From contig NZ_MDKB01000001.1 of the NCBI RefSeq assembly GCF_001715295.1, positions 430,217 to 494,216 of the forward strand: 64,000 nt of DNA. The letters run 5' to 3'. This DNA is from Streptomyces griseus. Lineage in GTDB: Bacteria > Actinomycetota > Actinomycetes > Streptomycetales > Streptomycetaceae. A program made the position numbers and the translations under genes. This document shows positions 28,878 to 38,803 of this stretch, in pieces. The notes below the pieces were generated by a model. The model had not been told where the DNA came from. It saw nothing but the letters and a program-made list of their open reading frames with translations, and made no database searches. The stretch's first letter is position 1, and every line of letters starts with the position of its first letter.

Positions 28878-28912
28878 GTGCCCCTCCCGGCGGACCTCGC
28901 CGGAAGGGGCAC
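28878..28912 (-). terminator. Terminator after the GH92 gene
   Basis: 15-bp arms with one mismatch (28878-28892 and 28898-28912) and a GACCT loop, 28 bp past the leftward stop. Confidence 0.85.
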
Positions 28913-28939
28913 CTGTACCGATGGAGCGGTGGAACGGAC

Positions 28940-31900
28940 TCACTTCTCGCTGATCAGCTCGATCTCCGCCAGTGTCGCCGTGCCGTCGAGGACCAGCCGG
29001 TACTTCGCGTACGCGCCGGGCTTGGCCACGGAGAACACGCGGGTCTGCCTGTCCCAGACGAATGTCTGTCCGGACCGCTTGTCGAGGTCCTTCCAGGCGG
29101 TCCCGTCCGAGGAACCCTGCAGCACCCACCCCTTCGGCGCCTTCGCCGCCGCGGCCGACGTCAGCGTGTACCTGAGCGCCTCGGTGCCGGCCTCGGCCGG
29201 GAGCTCCACCGAGCTCACCGCGGCCGAGGTGGCCGAGGTGTCGTCGTAGAGCGCGCCGTCACCCGTGAGCACGTCGTCGGCGGGCGCCGGCACCTCGTCG
29301 TCCCGCGTGATGGAGACCGGGGCCGCGTTCCTGCCCGTGCCCCAGGCGGAGGGCTCGGCCCCCATGTCGAACTCCAGCACCCCGCCCTTGGCCAGCAGGG
29401 CGTGCGGCAGCGAGGTGGACGTCCACTTCTTGCCGTTCACCTCGAGGCCCTGGACGTAGATGTTCCTGTCGCTGTTCTTCGGTGCCTTCACCACGAGTTC
29501 GCGCCCGTTCTCCAGGTGCACCGTCGTCTTCGTGAAGAGCGGCGAGCCGATCGCGTACTCGCCGCTGCCCATCACCAGGGGGTAGAAGCCGAGCGAGGAG
29601 AAGAGGAACCACGCCGACTGCTCGCCGTTGTCCTCGTCGCCGTGGTAACCCTGGCCGATCTCGCTGCCCGTGTACAGGCGGCCGAGGACCTCGCGGACCT
29701 TCTCCTGCGTCTTCCACGGCTGCGAGGCCGCGTTGTACATGTACGTGACGTGGTGCGCGACCTGGTTGCTGTGGCCGTACTGCCCCATCCGTACGTCCCG
29801 GGCCTCCGTCATCTCGTGGATGACACCGCCGTAGGAGCCGACGAACTCCGGTCCCGCCGTCTCGGGGGTCGCGAAGTAGGTGTCCAGCTTCTCGGCGAGG
29901 CCGTCGCGGCCGCCGTAGAGGTTGGCCAGACCGCGGCTGTCCTGCGGGGCGGTGAAGGCGTAACCCCAGCCGTTCGTCTCGGTGTAGTCGTAGCCCCACA
30001 CCCGCGGGTCGTAACGGTCCGAAGGCAGGCGCCAGTCGCCGTTCGGCTTCTTCCCCTGGAAGAAGCCGGCCTTGTCGTCGAAGAGTTTCACGTAGTTCTG
30101 GGCACGGTCGAGGAAGTAGGCGGCCTCCTCCTTGTAGCGCTCCTTCTTCGTCTTCCTGTAGAGCGCCTCGCCCATCTGCGCGATGCCGTAGTCGTTGAGG
30201 TACCCCTCCAGCGACCACGAAAGGCCCTCGTGCGTCGCTGTGTCGGCGTACCCGGTGAAGACGGAGGTCTCCATGCCCTTACGGCCGACGCCCGGCGACG
30301 GCGGGGCGACCGTGGCGTTCTTGACCGCCGCGTCGTAGGCCGCCTCCGCGTCGAAGTCCACGCCCTTGACGTAGGCGTCCGCGAAGGCGACGTCCGAGCT
30401 GGTGCCGGTCATCAGGTCGGAGTAGCCGGGGGAGGACCAGCGGGAGATCCAGCCCCCGTCCTTGTACTGCTGGACGAAGCCGTCGACCATCGTGCCGGCC
30501 TGCTTCGGGGTGAGGAAGGAGTACGCCGGCCAGGTCGTCCGGTAGGTGTCCCAGAAGCCGTTGTTGACGTACACCTCGCCCTTCACGATCTTGGAACCGG
30601 TGTGGGTCGGGGTGTCGGTCCCGGTCTGCGGCGAGAACGGGCTCGCGTAGGTGCTCTCGCCGTCGACCTGCTCGAAGCCCGAGTTCGGGTAGAGGTAGAG
30701 GCGGTACAGGCTGGAGTAGAGCGTGGTCAGCTGGTCGGCGGTCGCACCCTCGACCTCGACCTTGCCGAGGATCCTGTCCCAGGCCTTCTGCGCGTTCTTC
30801 CGCACCCGGTCGAAGGAGGTCTTCGCCGGGAGCTCCATGGCGAGGTTCCGCTTCGCCTGGTCCACGCTGATCAGCGAGGTGGCCAGCCGGAGGTTGACCG
30901 TGCGGTCCTTGCCCGCGTCGAAGCGGAAGAAGCCGGTGACGTCGTCCCCGCCGCCACCCTTCAGCCGGCCGCTGTCCGTCACCGGAGCGTCGAAGTCGCC
31001 GTACACGAAGAGCCGGGTGGCACCGGTGGAGAGGCCGCTCTTCACGTCGGAGTAGCCCGTGAAGGAGCCGGTCTCCGGGTCGAGGGTGAGTCCGCCGTCG
31101 TTGGAGACGTTGTCGAAGACGATGCTCGCGTCGTCGCCCGGGTAGGTGAACCGCATCCGTGCCGCGTGGTCCGTGGGCGTCATCTCGGCCTGGAGACCGT
31201 TCTCGAACGTCACTCCGTAGTAGTGCGGCCGCGCCGTCTCGTTCTCGTGGCGGAAGGGCAGCGCGCGTGCCGTGCGGGAGGCGTCCGGGGTGCCGGAGGC
31301 CGCCGACGGCATCAGCTGGAAGGTCTGACGGTCACCCATCCAGGGACTCGGCTCGTGGCTCGCGCTGAAGGCCTGCACCGTGGGCAGGTTGTCCGCGTTG
31401 TTGCCGCGCGCGTAGTCGTACAGCCAGCTGGTGGAGCCGGCGTTGGTCACCGGTGTCCAGAAGTTGAAGCCGTGCGGGACGGCGGTCGCGGGGAAGGTGT
31501 TGCCGCGTGAGAAGCCGCCGCTCGAGTTCGTGCCGCGGACGGTCGAGGCGTAGTCCGCGAGGTGCGCCTTGCGCTTCTCCGGCGCCTTCGGGGCGATCGT
31601 GATGTCGTCGATCCACCCCTGGAACTTCGCGGGGCCCTTGGGGGAGTCGTAGGCCACCAGGATCCGGTCGACGGTCTTGCCGGCCGCGACCGAGCCGATC
31701 GAGGAGGCCACCTTGTTCCACTGGTTGACGTAGAGCCGCTTGGCGTCCGCCTGGCCCTGCGGGTTCAGCGGACCACCGTGGCTGTCGGTCGCGCCGAGGT
31801 CGCTCAGATAGGTGCCGTCGGTGAAGGCCAGGTCCACCGCGACGTGGGTGGCCGCGTAGCTGAGGTCGTTCCCGGCCATCTGCGGGTAGACCAGGTACGA

Positions 31901-32794
31901 GAGCTGCGTGTTCCTGGTGACGGCCGTGTCGACGTCGAAGACCTTGTTGTACGAGTACGCGCGGCCGTCCGGCTTGTGCGTGCCCGCGTACCGCAGGGCC
32001 TTCTTTCCGGTGAAGCCCGCACCCGACTTCGCGGTGGGGGAGCCGGACGGTCCGCGGTCGGCCTGGGTGCGCATGTCGTCGGGCGCGGGGGCGGAGGCGT
32101 CCCCGTTCGAGAACTGGACGTCGGCGAGCTGGAGCGCGTCCGGAGCGCCGTTGTTCCGGGTGATCTCCAGCCGGAAGTGCTGGTACGCCGTGTCCGTCGA
32201 GAAGTCGTACGACTTCGTCTGGAAACGTTCCGAGAAGGTCTGGCCGGTGCGGGTGTCCAGGTCCGTCCACGTCCTGCCGTCGGCGGAGCCCTTGAGCGTC
32301 CAGTCCCGGGGGTCGCGTTCGGCGTGGTCGTTGGCCGAAGTCAGCGCGTACGTCACGACCTTGCTGGGCCGTACGAGGTCGAACTCGACCCAGCCGGACG
32401 GGGCGAAGGCCAGCCACTTGGTACCCGGCTCCACGTCGACGAGGTTCTCCTTGACCTCGCCGCCCCCGGTGTTCTCGCCACTGGCGCGCAGATCCGTGAC
32501 CTGATCGGTGACATTGCCCGGAATTCCGGCGGAGAACCCGCCATCGACACCCGATGCCCTTTTCTTTCCGCCGGAGTCTTCTTCGACGGTATTACGCCAG
32601 TCCGGCTGCTTTTCGTCTGCCTCGAAGGAGGTGCTGAACGACGTGTCGCCGGGGGGCTTCTGCGAGGGTCCGGACGGGTGCGCGAAGGCCGCGGTGGGGG
32701 CGGCCGCGACCAGTACGAGGGAGGCCGCGAGGACCGCGGCGGAGTGGCTTTGTCTCTTACGGGAGCCTTGGTGAAGACCACGTAGGGGCTGCAT
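28940..32794 (-). CDS. Secreted GH92 alpha-mannosidase with carbohydrate-binding domains
   Basis: 1284 residues from ATG at 32794, with AGGAGG upstream at long spacing; the frame is open to 32869. Signal peptide about 1-38 (ending AAFAHP), discoidin-like domain about 90-215, a beta-sandwich about 225-390, GH92 N-domain and (alpha/alpha)6 catalytic domain about 400-1130 (WDTYRTTWPAY, GEQSAWFLFSSLGFYPL), and a second discoidin-like domain near the end. GH92 enzymes remove alpha-linked mannose, often alpha-1,2, from fungal mannan and N-glycans with calcium. It probably acts outside the cell. A LacI-type palindrome precedes it. Confidence 0.93.
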   Translation of the reverse strand: MQPLRGLHQGSRKRQSHSAAVLAASLVLVAAAPTAAFAHPSGPSQKPPGDTSFSTSFEADEKQPDWRNTVEEDSGGKKRASGVDGGFSAGIPGNVTDQVTDLRASGENTGGGEVKENLVDVEPGTKWLAFAPSGWVEFDLVRPSKVVTYALTSANDHAERDPRDWTLKGSADGRTWTDLDTRTGQTFSERFQTKSYDFSTDTAYQHFRLEITRNNGAPDALQLADVQFSNGDASAPAPDDMRTQADRGPSGSPTAKSGAGFTGKKALRYAGTHKPDGRAYSYNKVFDVDTAVTRNTQLSYLVYPQMAGNDLSYAATHVAVDLAFTDGTYLSDLGATDSHGGPLNPQGQADAKRLYVNQWNKVASSIGSVAAGKTVDRILVAYDSPKGPAKFQGWIDDITIAPKAPEKRKAHLADYASTVRGTNSSGGFSRGNTFPATAVPHGFNFWTPVTNAGSTSWLYDYARGNNADNLPTVQAFSASHEPSPWMGDRQTFQLMPSAASGTPDASRTARALPFRHENETARPHYYGVTFENGLQAEMTPTDHAARMRFTYPGDDASIVFDNVSNDGGLTLDPETGSFTGYSDVKSGLSTGATRLFVYGDFDAPVTDSGRLKGGGGDDVTGFFRFDAGKDRTVNLRLATSLISVDQAKRNLAMELPAKTSFDRVRKNAQKAWDRILGKVEVEGATADQLTTLYSSLYRLYLYPNSGFEQVDGESTYASPFSPQTGTDTPTHTGSKIVKGEVYVNNGFWDTYRTTWPAYSFLTPKQAGTMVDGFVQQYKDGGWISRWSSPGYSDLMTGTSSDVAFADAYVKGVDFDAEAAYDAAVKNATVAPPSPGVGRKGMETSVFTGYADTATHEGLSWSLEGYLNDYGIAQMGEALYRKTKKERYKEEAAYFLDRAQNYVKLFDDKAGFFQGKKPNGDWRLPSDRYDPRVWGYDYTETNGWGYAFTAPQDSRGLANLYGGRDGLAEKLDTYFATPETAGPEFVGSYGGVIHEMTEARDVRMGQYGHSNQVAHHVTYMYNAASQPWKTQEKVREVLGRLYTGSEIGQGYHGDEDNGEQSAWFLFSSLGFYPLVMGSGEYAIGSPLFTKTTVHLENGRELVVKAPKNSDRNIYVQGLEVNGKKWTSTSLPHALLAKGGVLEFDMGAEPSAWGTGRNAAPVSITRDDEVPAPADDVLTGDGALYDDTSATSAAVSSVELPAEAGTEALRYTLTSAAAAKAPKGWVLQGSSDGTAWKDLDKRSGQTFVWDRQTRVFSVAKPGAYAKYRLVLDGTATLAEIELISEK

Positions 32795-32825
32795 ACGGAG
32801 CCGTTCCTCCTGGGGGCATGCAATG

Positions 32826-32837
32826 GACAACGTTGTC
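32826..32837. promoter_or_regulatory. LacI-type palindrome upstream of GH92
   Basis: GACAACGTTGTC is a perfect 12-bp palindrome with the central CG typical of LacI-family sites, 32 bp before the start codon. A partial relative is found upstream of xylF. Confidence 0.6.
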
Positions 32838-33020
32838 AGGACGCGATGCGGGTTCCAGTAGGGAGCCAAGTGGCTGTATGTGTCAAGGGTGTTGCACGGG
32901 ACCTGCGGGGCGAATCGGCCGTTATGCGGAAAAGTGCGTTCCGCCGCGAGGGCGTGCGGTGCCGAGGAGTCCGCGAGGTCTCAACTCGGGAAAGACTGCC
33001 GCTCAAACCTGCATTCGATC

Positions 33021-33053
33021 TTGCTCACTCGACGACAAGTGGACTATACCTGT
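33021..33053 (+). promoter_or_regulatory. ngcE promoter overlapped by a DasR-like site
   Basis: TTGCTC (33021-33026) and TATACC (33045-33050) are 18 bp apart. AGTGGACTATACCTGT (33038-33053) agrees with the DasR consensus (A C/G TGGTCTAGACCA C/G T) at 13 of 16 positions and covers the -10. DasR is the GlcNAc-responsive GntR regulator of chitin and aminosugar genes. Confidence 0.6.
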
Positions 33054-33292
33054 CGGCGTCTGCACAGCCGTTCCACACGGTCCGCGGGCGCGGGGGAACC
33101 GGGGAACGGATGTGGGGCGCCGAGGGCGGCTCGCTGTACGGTTCCTGGAAACTCCCCCACTGCACCTGGCAATCCGGCAATCTGCACGACCCAAGCGCAA
33201 CTGACCGCGGTGGCGGGGCCCTTCGCCTGAGGCGAATTCACGACGGGTGACCGGTACACCGCCTGAGTCCTGGAGAAGGCGAGGACTTGAGC

Positions 33293-34741
33293 ATGGGATC
33301 CACCTCCGCCCACACGAATGAGGGCCTTGGCCGTCGCGATGTGATCAAGCGTTCTGCCGCACTCGGCCTGATCGCTGTTCCCACGATGAGCTTCCTGTCG
33401 GCCTGCGCGAGCGGCGACAGCGGCGGCGACGACAAGGTCGAGAAGGGCACGAAGAGCGCGAAGAACCCGCTCGGTGTCAACGAGACCGCCGGTCTCGAGG
33501 TCGTCATCTTCAACGGCGGTTTCGGCGAGCAGTACGCCATCGACGCCGAGAAGAAGTACAACGAGGCGTTCCCCAAGGCCCCGAAGGTCAAGCACGCCGC
33601 GACCGAGAAGATCCAGTCGCAGCTGCAGCCGCGCTTCAACGGAGGTACCCCGCCGGACCTGATCGACAACTCCGGCGCCGAGCAGATGGACATGGGTGTC
33701 CTGGTCGGCAAGAAGCAGCTGCTCGACCTCACCCCGCTGATGGACGCCCCCTCCTACGACGACCCGGCCAAGAAGGTCCGCGACACGCTGCGCCCCGGTG
33801 TCCTGGAGATGGGCCAGTTCGACGGCGACCCCGTCTGGATCATGTACTACGCGTACACGGTCTACGGCGTCTGGTACTCCCAGACCAACCTCGAGAAGCT
33901 CGACGCGGCGTACCCGGAGACCTGGGACGACATGCTCGCGCTGTGCGAGAAGGCGAAGAAGAAGGGCATCGCCGGCTGGACCTACCCCGGCAAGTACCCC
34001 TACTACCTCCCCTTCTCGCTCTACCCCTTCATCGGGAAGATCGGCGGCCGTGAGGTCCTCGACAAGATCGACAACCTGGAGCCGAACGCCTGGAAGGACC
34101 CGGCCGTCAAGGCCGCCTTCGAGGCGTACTACGAGCTCTTCAAGAAGGGCTACATCCTCAAGGGCACGCCCGGCCTGACCCACATCCAGTCGCAGACCGA
34201 GTGGACCAAGGGCAAGGCGCTCTTCATCCCGAACGGCTCGTGGGTGGAGAACGAGGCCGCGCCGACCACCCCGGACGACTTCAAGATGATGGTCGGCGCG
34301 CCGTCCAGCCTGGACGCCTCCGACAAGATGCCCTTCGGCACCATCTGGGCCTCCGGCGGCGAGCCGTTCATCGTCCCGGCGAAGGCGAAGAACCCCGAGG
34401 GTGCGATGGAGCAGCTGCGCATCATGCTCAGCGAGGACTCCTCCAAGAACTTCACGAAGTCGGTCAAGTCCCTCAGCGCCTTCAACGGCGGCACCGACGG
34501 GCTGACCCTGTCCACCGCCATGCAGTCCGGCGTCGACGTCCTCAAGAAGGCCGGCGACAACGTGGTCAACCCGCGGCTCCAGGACTGGTACGTGAAGCTG
34601 CAGAAGGAGCAGATCGGAATCGCCGGCATCGGCGAGATGATGGCCGGCCGCGCGACCCCGGCGGAGACCATCAAGAAGATCCAGGCCTTCGCGGACGCCG
34701 CGGCCAAGGACCAGTCCATCAAGCACTACAAGCACCAGTGA
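33293..34741 (+). CDS. ngcE: NgcE-type chitobiose/GlcNAc-binding lipoprotein
   Basis: 482 residues. The ATG at 33293 has GAGGA 7 bp upstream, better than TTG at 33287. A twin-arginine signal (GRRDVIKRSAALGL) and lipobox LSAC direct export and lipidation. The remainder is a family-1 solute-binding protein closely resembling NgcE as I remember it. NgcE binds N,N'-diacetylchitobiose or GlcNAc for import. Position next to rok7B7 matches the S. coelicolor gene order, and the upstream DasR-like site supports the role. Confidence 0.9.
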   Translation: MGSTSAHTNEGLGRRDVIKRSAALGLIAVPTMSFLSACASGDSGGDDKVEKGTKSAKNPLGVNETAGLEVVIFNGGFGEQYAIDAEKKYNEAFPKAPKVKHAATEKIQSQLQPRFNGGTPPDLIDNSGAEQMDMGVLVGKKQLLDLTPLMDAPSYDDPAKKVRDTLRPGVLEMGQFDGDPVWIMYYAYTVYGVWYSQTNLEKLDAAYPETWDDMLALCEKAKKKGIAGWTYPGKYPYYLPFSLYPFIGKIGGREVLDKIDNLEPNAWKDPAVKAAFEAYYELFKKGYILKGTPGLTHIQSQTEWTKGKALFIPNGSWVENEAAPTTPDDFKMMVGAPSSLDASDKMPFGTIWASGGEPFIVPAKAKNPEGAMEQLRIMLSEDSSKNFTKSVKSLSAFNGGTDGLTLSTAMQSGVDVLKKAGDNVVNPRLQDWYVKLQKEQIGIAGIGEMMAGRATPAETIKKIQAFADAAAKDQSIKHYKHQ

Positions 34742-34791
34742 GCTACCGTCACCAGCGGCGGCACCCGCTCAGAGATCGGGGTCGGTAAACG

Positions 34792-35715
34792 ATGCAGCAC
34801 GGCAAGTACCGGTTCATCGCGGGGTTTCTGGCAGCCCCGCTGGCGTTGTACGCCATATTCGTCATCTGGCCCTTCGCCCAGTCCATCTACTACTCGTTCA
34901 CGGACTGGACCGGGCTGAGTCCGGACTTCCAGATGGTCGGCTTCGACAACTACAGCCGGATGCTCGACGACGAGATCTTCTGGAAGTCGTTGCAGCACAG
35001 CGTGCTGCTCGTGCTGCTGCTGCCGCTGGTGACGCTGGGCCTCGCGCTCTTCTTCGCCTTCATGCTCAATGTCGGCGGTCGACGGCGCAAAGGCGCCGCG
35101 ATCGCCGGCGTGCGGGGTTCCTCGTTCTACAAGATCGCCTATTTCTTCCCGCAGGTCCTGTCGATCGTGATCGTGGCCCTGCTGTTCCAGTTCGCTTTCA
35201 ACCCGACGTCCGGAATGCTGAACGCGACGCTGAAATCCATCGGGGCGAAGAGCCTTCAGCCCGACTGGCTCGGTGACCCCGATCTCGCGCTGTACTGCGT
35301 GATGGTGGTGCTCATCTGGTCGACGGTCGGATTCTTCGTCGTCCTCTTCTCCGCCGGAATGGCCTCCATCCCGAAGGACTTCTACGAGGCGGCGCTGCTC
35401 GACGGCGCCAGCCGGATCACGACGTTCTTCAAGATCACGCTGCCGCTGCTCTGGGACACCGTGCAGTCCGGCTGGGTCTACATGGGCATCCTGGCGCTCG
35501 GCGTGGAGGCCTTCACCGCCGTACAGGTCATGACGGTGGGCCCCGGCGGCCCCGACTACTCCACCACCGTCCTGCCGCTGTACGTCTACCAGACGGCCTT
35601 CCGCGACGCCCAGGCCGGATACGCGACCACGATCGGTGTCGGGCTGCTCATCGTCACCATGCTCTTCGCCGCCGTCGTGATGCGACTGGGCCGGCGCGAG
35701 CGGCTGGAGTTCTGA
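34792..35715 (+). CDS. ngcF: NgcF-type ABC permease
   Basis: 307 residues with about six membrane helices and the docking loop EAALLDGASRITTF. It follows ngcE by 50 bp and precedes ngcG by 97 bp. Together with NgcG it forms the membrane channel for chitobiose or GlcNAc. An ATPase is not encoded here, as expected for a system served by a shared ATPase. Confidence 0.9.
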   Translation: MQHGKYRFIAGFLAAPLALYAIFVIWPFAQSIYYSFTDWTGLSPDFQMVGFDNYSRMLDDEIFWKSLQHSVLLVLLLPLVTLGLALFFAFMLNVGGRRRKGAAIAGVRGSSFYKIAYFFPQVLSIVIVALLFQFAFNPTSGMLNATLKSIGAKSLQPDWLGDPDLALYCVMVVLIWSTVGFFVVLFSAGMASIPKDFYEAALLDGASRITTFFKITLPLLWDTVQSGWVYMGILALGVEAFTAVQVMTVGPGGPDYSTTVLPLYVYQTAFRDAQAGYATTIGVGLLIVTMLFAAVVMRLGRRERLEF

Positions 35716-35812
35716 TGCGGGCCCTTCAGGAGTACGGCGACCGGGCTCCCGGCTCCACGCAGATCAGTTCGGTCCCGGTGGCCGGCTCGACAGTTGTACG
35801 AGGTGAGCACAC

Positions 35813-36730
35813 GTGAAGGTCACTGAGACTCCTCCCGCCGTACCGGCCCCGCGCTCGCCGGTGCGCACGACGGACGTTGCGGCCGGTGAGCCGGCGAAGA
35901 GCAGCGAGGGCAAGGTCCTCAACGTCTTCTCGCACGGCGTACTGATCATCTGGGCCGTCCTGGTCGTCATGCCGCTGCTCTGGGCGGTGATGTCGTCCTT
36001 CAAGTCCGACGATTCGATCCTGTCGACACCGTGGCAGTTGCCGGACAGGCTCCACTTCGAGAACTGGACGCGGGCCTGGACCCAGGCCCACATGGGTGAC
36101 TACTTCCTGAACACCCTTCTGGTGGTGGGTGGTTCACTCGTCGGCACGCTGCTCCTGGGCTCGATGGCCGCGTACGTCCTGGCGCGATTCGACTTCCCCG
36201 GGAACCGCTTCGTCTACTTCCTCTTCATCGGAGGGATGAGCTTCCCGATCATCCTGGCGCTGGTCCCGCTGTTCTTCGTCATGAACAACATGGGCCTGCT
36301 GAACACGGTGCACGGACTGATCCTGGTCTACATCGCGTACTCGCTGCCGTTCACCGTCTTCTTCCTCACCTCCTTCTTCCGGACCCTGCCGACCTCCATC
36401 GCCGAGGCGGCCATGCTGGACGGTGCCTCGCACACCCGGACGTTCTTCCAGGTGATGCTGCCGATGGCGAAGCCGGGCCTGATCAGCGTGGGCATCTTCA
36501 ACTTCCTCGGGCAGTGGAACCAGTACATGCTGCCGACGGTGCTCAACACCGACCCGGACGGCAAGGTCCTCTCCCAGGGACTCGTGGAACTGGCCACCAG
36601 CCAGGGCTACAAGGGGGACTGGTCGGGTCTCTTCGCGGGACTCGTCATGGCGATGCTGCCGGTTCTCGCCGCCTACGTCGTCTTCCAGCGTCAGGTGGTC
36701 GCGGGTCTGACCGCGGGGGCGCTCAAGTAG
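35813..36730 (+). CDS. ngcG: NgcG-type ABC permease
   Basis: 305 residues from GTG with GAGGTGA upstream. A Pro/Thr-rich cytosolic N-terminus of about 38 residues, about six helices, the docking loop EAAMLDGASHTRTF, and the MalG-like C-terminus GLTAGALK. Last gene of the ngcEFG operon, ended by a strong terminator. Confidence 0.9.
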   Translation: MKVTETPPAVPAPRSPVRTTDVAAGEPAKSSEGKVLNVFSHGVLIIWAVLVVMPLLWAVMSSFKSDDSILSTPWQLPDRLHFENWTRAWTQAHMGDYFLNTLLVVGGSLVGTLLLGSMAAYVLARFDFPGNRFVYFLFIGGMSFPIILALVPLFFVMNNMGLLNTVHGLILVYIAYSLPFTVFFLTSFFRTLPTSIAEAAMLDGASHTRTFFQVMLPMAKPGLISVGIFNFLGQWNQYMLPTVLNTDPDGKVLSQGLVELATSQGYKGDWSGLFAGLVMAMLPVLAAYVVFQRQVVAGLTAGALK

Positions 36731-36801
36731 GCATGTCAGCGCGTCGGGGACAGCGGCGGTTCCACCCGCCGAGGCTGACGTCACGCGCGGCGAAGTGGGG
36801 G

Positions 36802-36837
36802 CCCTGGTCCCCGGTCGACGCGGACCGGGGACCAGGG
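36802..36837 (+). terminator. Terminator after ngcG
   Basis: CCCTGGTCCCCGGTC and GACCGGGGACCAGGG are perfect 15-bp arms around GACGCG. Confidence 0.9.
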
Positions 36838-37169
36838 TCCGCCTTCGTTGCCGGAGGCTCATCCCGTGCGCCGGGCCTCGGCAGGACGCCTGGCACGGCT
36901 GCGGCAGGCGGCACCCAGAGCGTGGTCACCAGGGCGCGGAGAGAACCTTCTTGTCTCTCGCACGGCGCCGCGAGCCCATGCGGAGCCACCGACGTGAAAC
37001 CTGCGGCTGTCGTCCCGCCCGCAGGCGCGCGGCGTCGGATGCCCACGCCCCTCCCGTATCCGCCGTGGCGTTCGTGGCCGTGGTACCGGGCGCGGGGCGC
37101 ATCGGTGCCGGCGTGGCTGGTGGCCGGAGGGGCGACGCCGAGCTGATGTGCGTGGTGAACCGCAGGATA
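36838..37169. other. Intergenic stretch without a supported gene
   Basis: Short open frames here have no family resemblance and poor ribosome sites. GCGCGCGGCGTCGGATGC occurs near 37025 and again near 37200 inside the adjacent repeat element, hinting at decayed repeat copies. Confidence 0.5.
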
Positions 37170-37331
37170 AGGGTTGTCCCGCACGTCCCGGTGGATCAGC
37201 GCGCGGCGTCGGATGCGGGGCATCGCACGGCGGAGGGACATCCGCATACGGGATGAATGCGGACGTTCCGACGACGTGGCGAGGTGCCGTAGCTGTCGTC
37301 GCGCGCCCGCCGGGACATGCGGGACGACCCT
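37170..37331. mobile_element. 162-bp MITE-like element
   Basis: Ends AGGGTTGTCCCGCACGTC and GACATGCGGGACGACCCT belong to 22-bp inverted termini with two mismatches (37170-37191, 37310-37331). An internal stem (TCCGCAT/ATGCGGA) is present. The ends match the family near 27034 and 27209. No transposase is encoded. Confidence 0.6.
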
Positions 37332-37542
37332 CGGACAACGGTGGGGTGGGATACCGGGGTCTGTCCCGGCCCGTGCTGACCCGCCGGCTCGGCCGGCGGG
37401 GATGGGCGAGCGGTGCCGCGGATACGGACGAGTTCGGGCACGGCATTCGTGCGGCCCTGCTCACGTCACGGACCGGCCGGTGATCCCCCCGAGGCCGTAA
37501 AGCGATGGACAGCCCTGCGGTGCCGGGGCGAACATCTCCGCG

Positions 37543-38136
37543 ATGCATCACGAACCTCTCTCCCTCCCCAGACGCGTCCGTTTCGTCGAGCTCAACGCGA
37601 AGGCTCTGCGGGCGCTCGCCGACGGTGACCTCGCCGGCGGCAGCGCCGAGGCCGGGGTCGCCCTCGACGAACACTTCGTCTGCGACCGGGCCCGCTGGAT
37701 CTTCGGCTATCGCGCTGACCAGCTCGCCGAGGATCCGTCCGCCGCGCCCTGGATCACGCGGGCCGCGGTGTCCGAGCCGGACGGGGCCGTTGTCGGCGAC
37801 GCCGGGTTCCACGGGCCACCGGACGAGGCAGGCATGGTCGAGGTCGGCTACACCGTCGTGCCCGGATATCGCCGCCAGGGCTACGCCCGCGCCATGCTGA
37901 GGGCGCTGCTCGTCAGGGCCGCCGCCGAACCCGGTGTCAGGACCGTGCGGGCCAGGATCGGCTCCGACAACACCGCCTCCCTGGCCACCATCGCGGGCTT
38001 CGGTTTCACGCGCGTCGGCGAGCAGGGGAACGAGCGCGACGGGCTCGCGATCGTCTTCGAGGTCCCGGCAGACGCGATCCGGGCCGAACGGCGTACGGCC
38101 TCGGCGGACGTGGCGGGTGACCCGGTCGGCCCGTGA
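37543..38136 (+). CDS. GNAT N-acetyltransferase
   Basis: 197 residues with the acetyl-CoA loop VVPGYRRQGYARAML (about 105-119) and the later SDNTASLATIAGFGFTRVG typical of RimJ/RimL-like GNAT proteins. Substrate unknown: amine, ribosomal protein or small molecule. The ATG is poorly preceded by a ribosome site. It stands alone between the ngc operon and rok7B7. Confidence 0.88.
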   Translation: MHHEPLSLPRRVRFVELNAKALRALADGDLAGGSAEAGVALDEHFVCDRARWIFGYRADQLAEDPSAAPWITRAAVSEPDGAVVGDAGFHGPPDEAGMVEVGYTVVPGYRRQGYARAMLRALLVRAAAEPGVRTVRARIGSDNTASLATIAGFGFTRVGEQGNERDGLAIVFEVPADAIRAERRTASADVAGDPVGP

Positions 38137-38803
38137 CATGAAAAGGGACCGGCGGGTGGGGGGATCGTGAAGCTGACCTGGGCCCGTGCGGCCTGTTCCC
38201 CTCCTGCCCTGTCCCGTCTCTCACGCGCGCGGTTCGGCGACGTGCCGGCCGAGCTCGCCTGTGCCTGGGAGGCCGCACGGCAGTCCGTGCTCCGCGAGGC
38301 CCCCGGGGCGGGGAGCGCCGGCGGGCGGACTGCCGGCCGAAACCGCCCGGAGCGTGAGGCGGTCTCGTGGCTCCGGCCGGAGCCGGCCGAGGGTGTCGCT
38401 GTCCGGGCCTGGCGGGTGGAGGCCGTTACGGCGGCGCGCGACGGCCCGAGTCCCGAAGCGCCGAGCCGAGGACTGCCGCACGGGCCGCAGCCGCCGTGTT
38501 CCCGGCGGTGCTCCCTCGCGGACGGGAGCCCCGGGGAAGCGCTACGCGCCGACGGTGGTGGCCTCTGCCTTCACCTGTACAACGAAGGCCCCCCGGACGT
38601 GACGCCCCTGCCGGATCATGAAACGCCTGCTGTCCTGTTCCCGCGGGTGGTTTGCGGTCTCTTCCGTGTCTTCGCCCCCGTAGGAGTGCGGAGGTCCGAT
38701 GCTCATCGGAGGCTCCGGCTGCTCAAGGTCTTGACGGAGGGCACCCCAAAACGCTCAGCTTAGGGTTCACATGTTAGAGAAAACGGCAGGAGTGAGAGAG
38801 TCG
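38137..38803. other. Leader region of rok7B7; no supported gene
   Basis: A 198-codon open frame (38167-38763) lacks a ribosome site and any family resemblance and looks like GC-driven chance. TTGACG at 38731 could be a -35 for rok7B7, but no convincing -10 follows at standard spacing. A long untranslated leader is possible. Confidence 0.45.

Noticed and set aside
38167..38763. A 198-codon frame between GNAT and rok7B7
   Set aside because: No ribosome site, no similarity recognised, and composition like other chance frames in GC-rich intergenic DNA.
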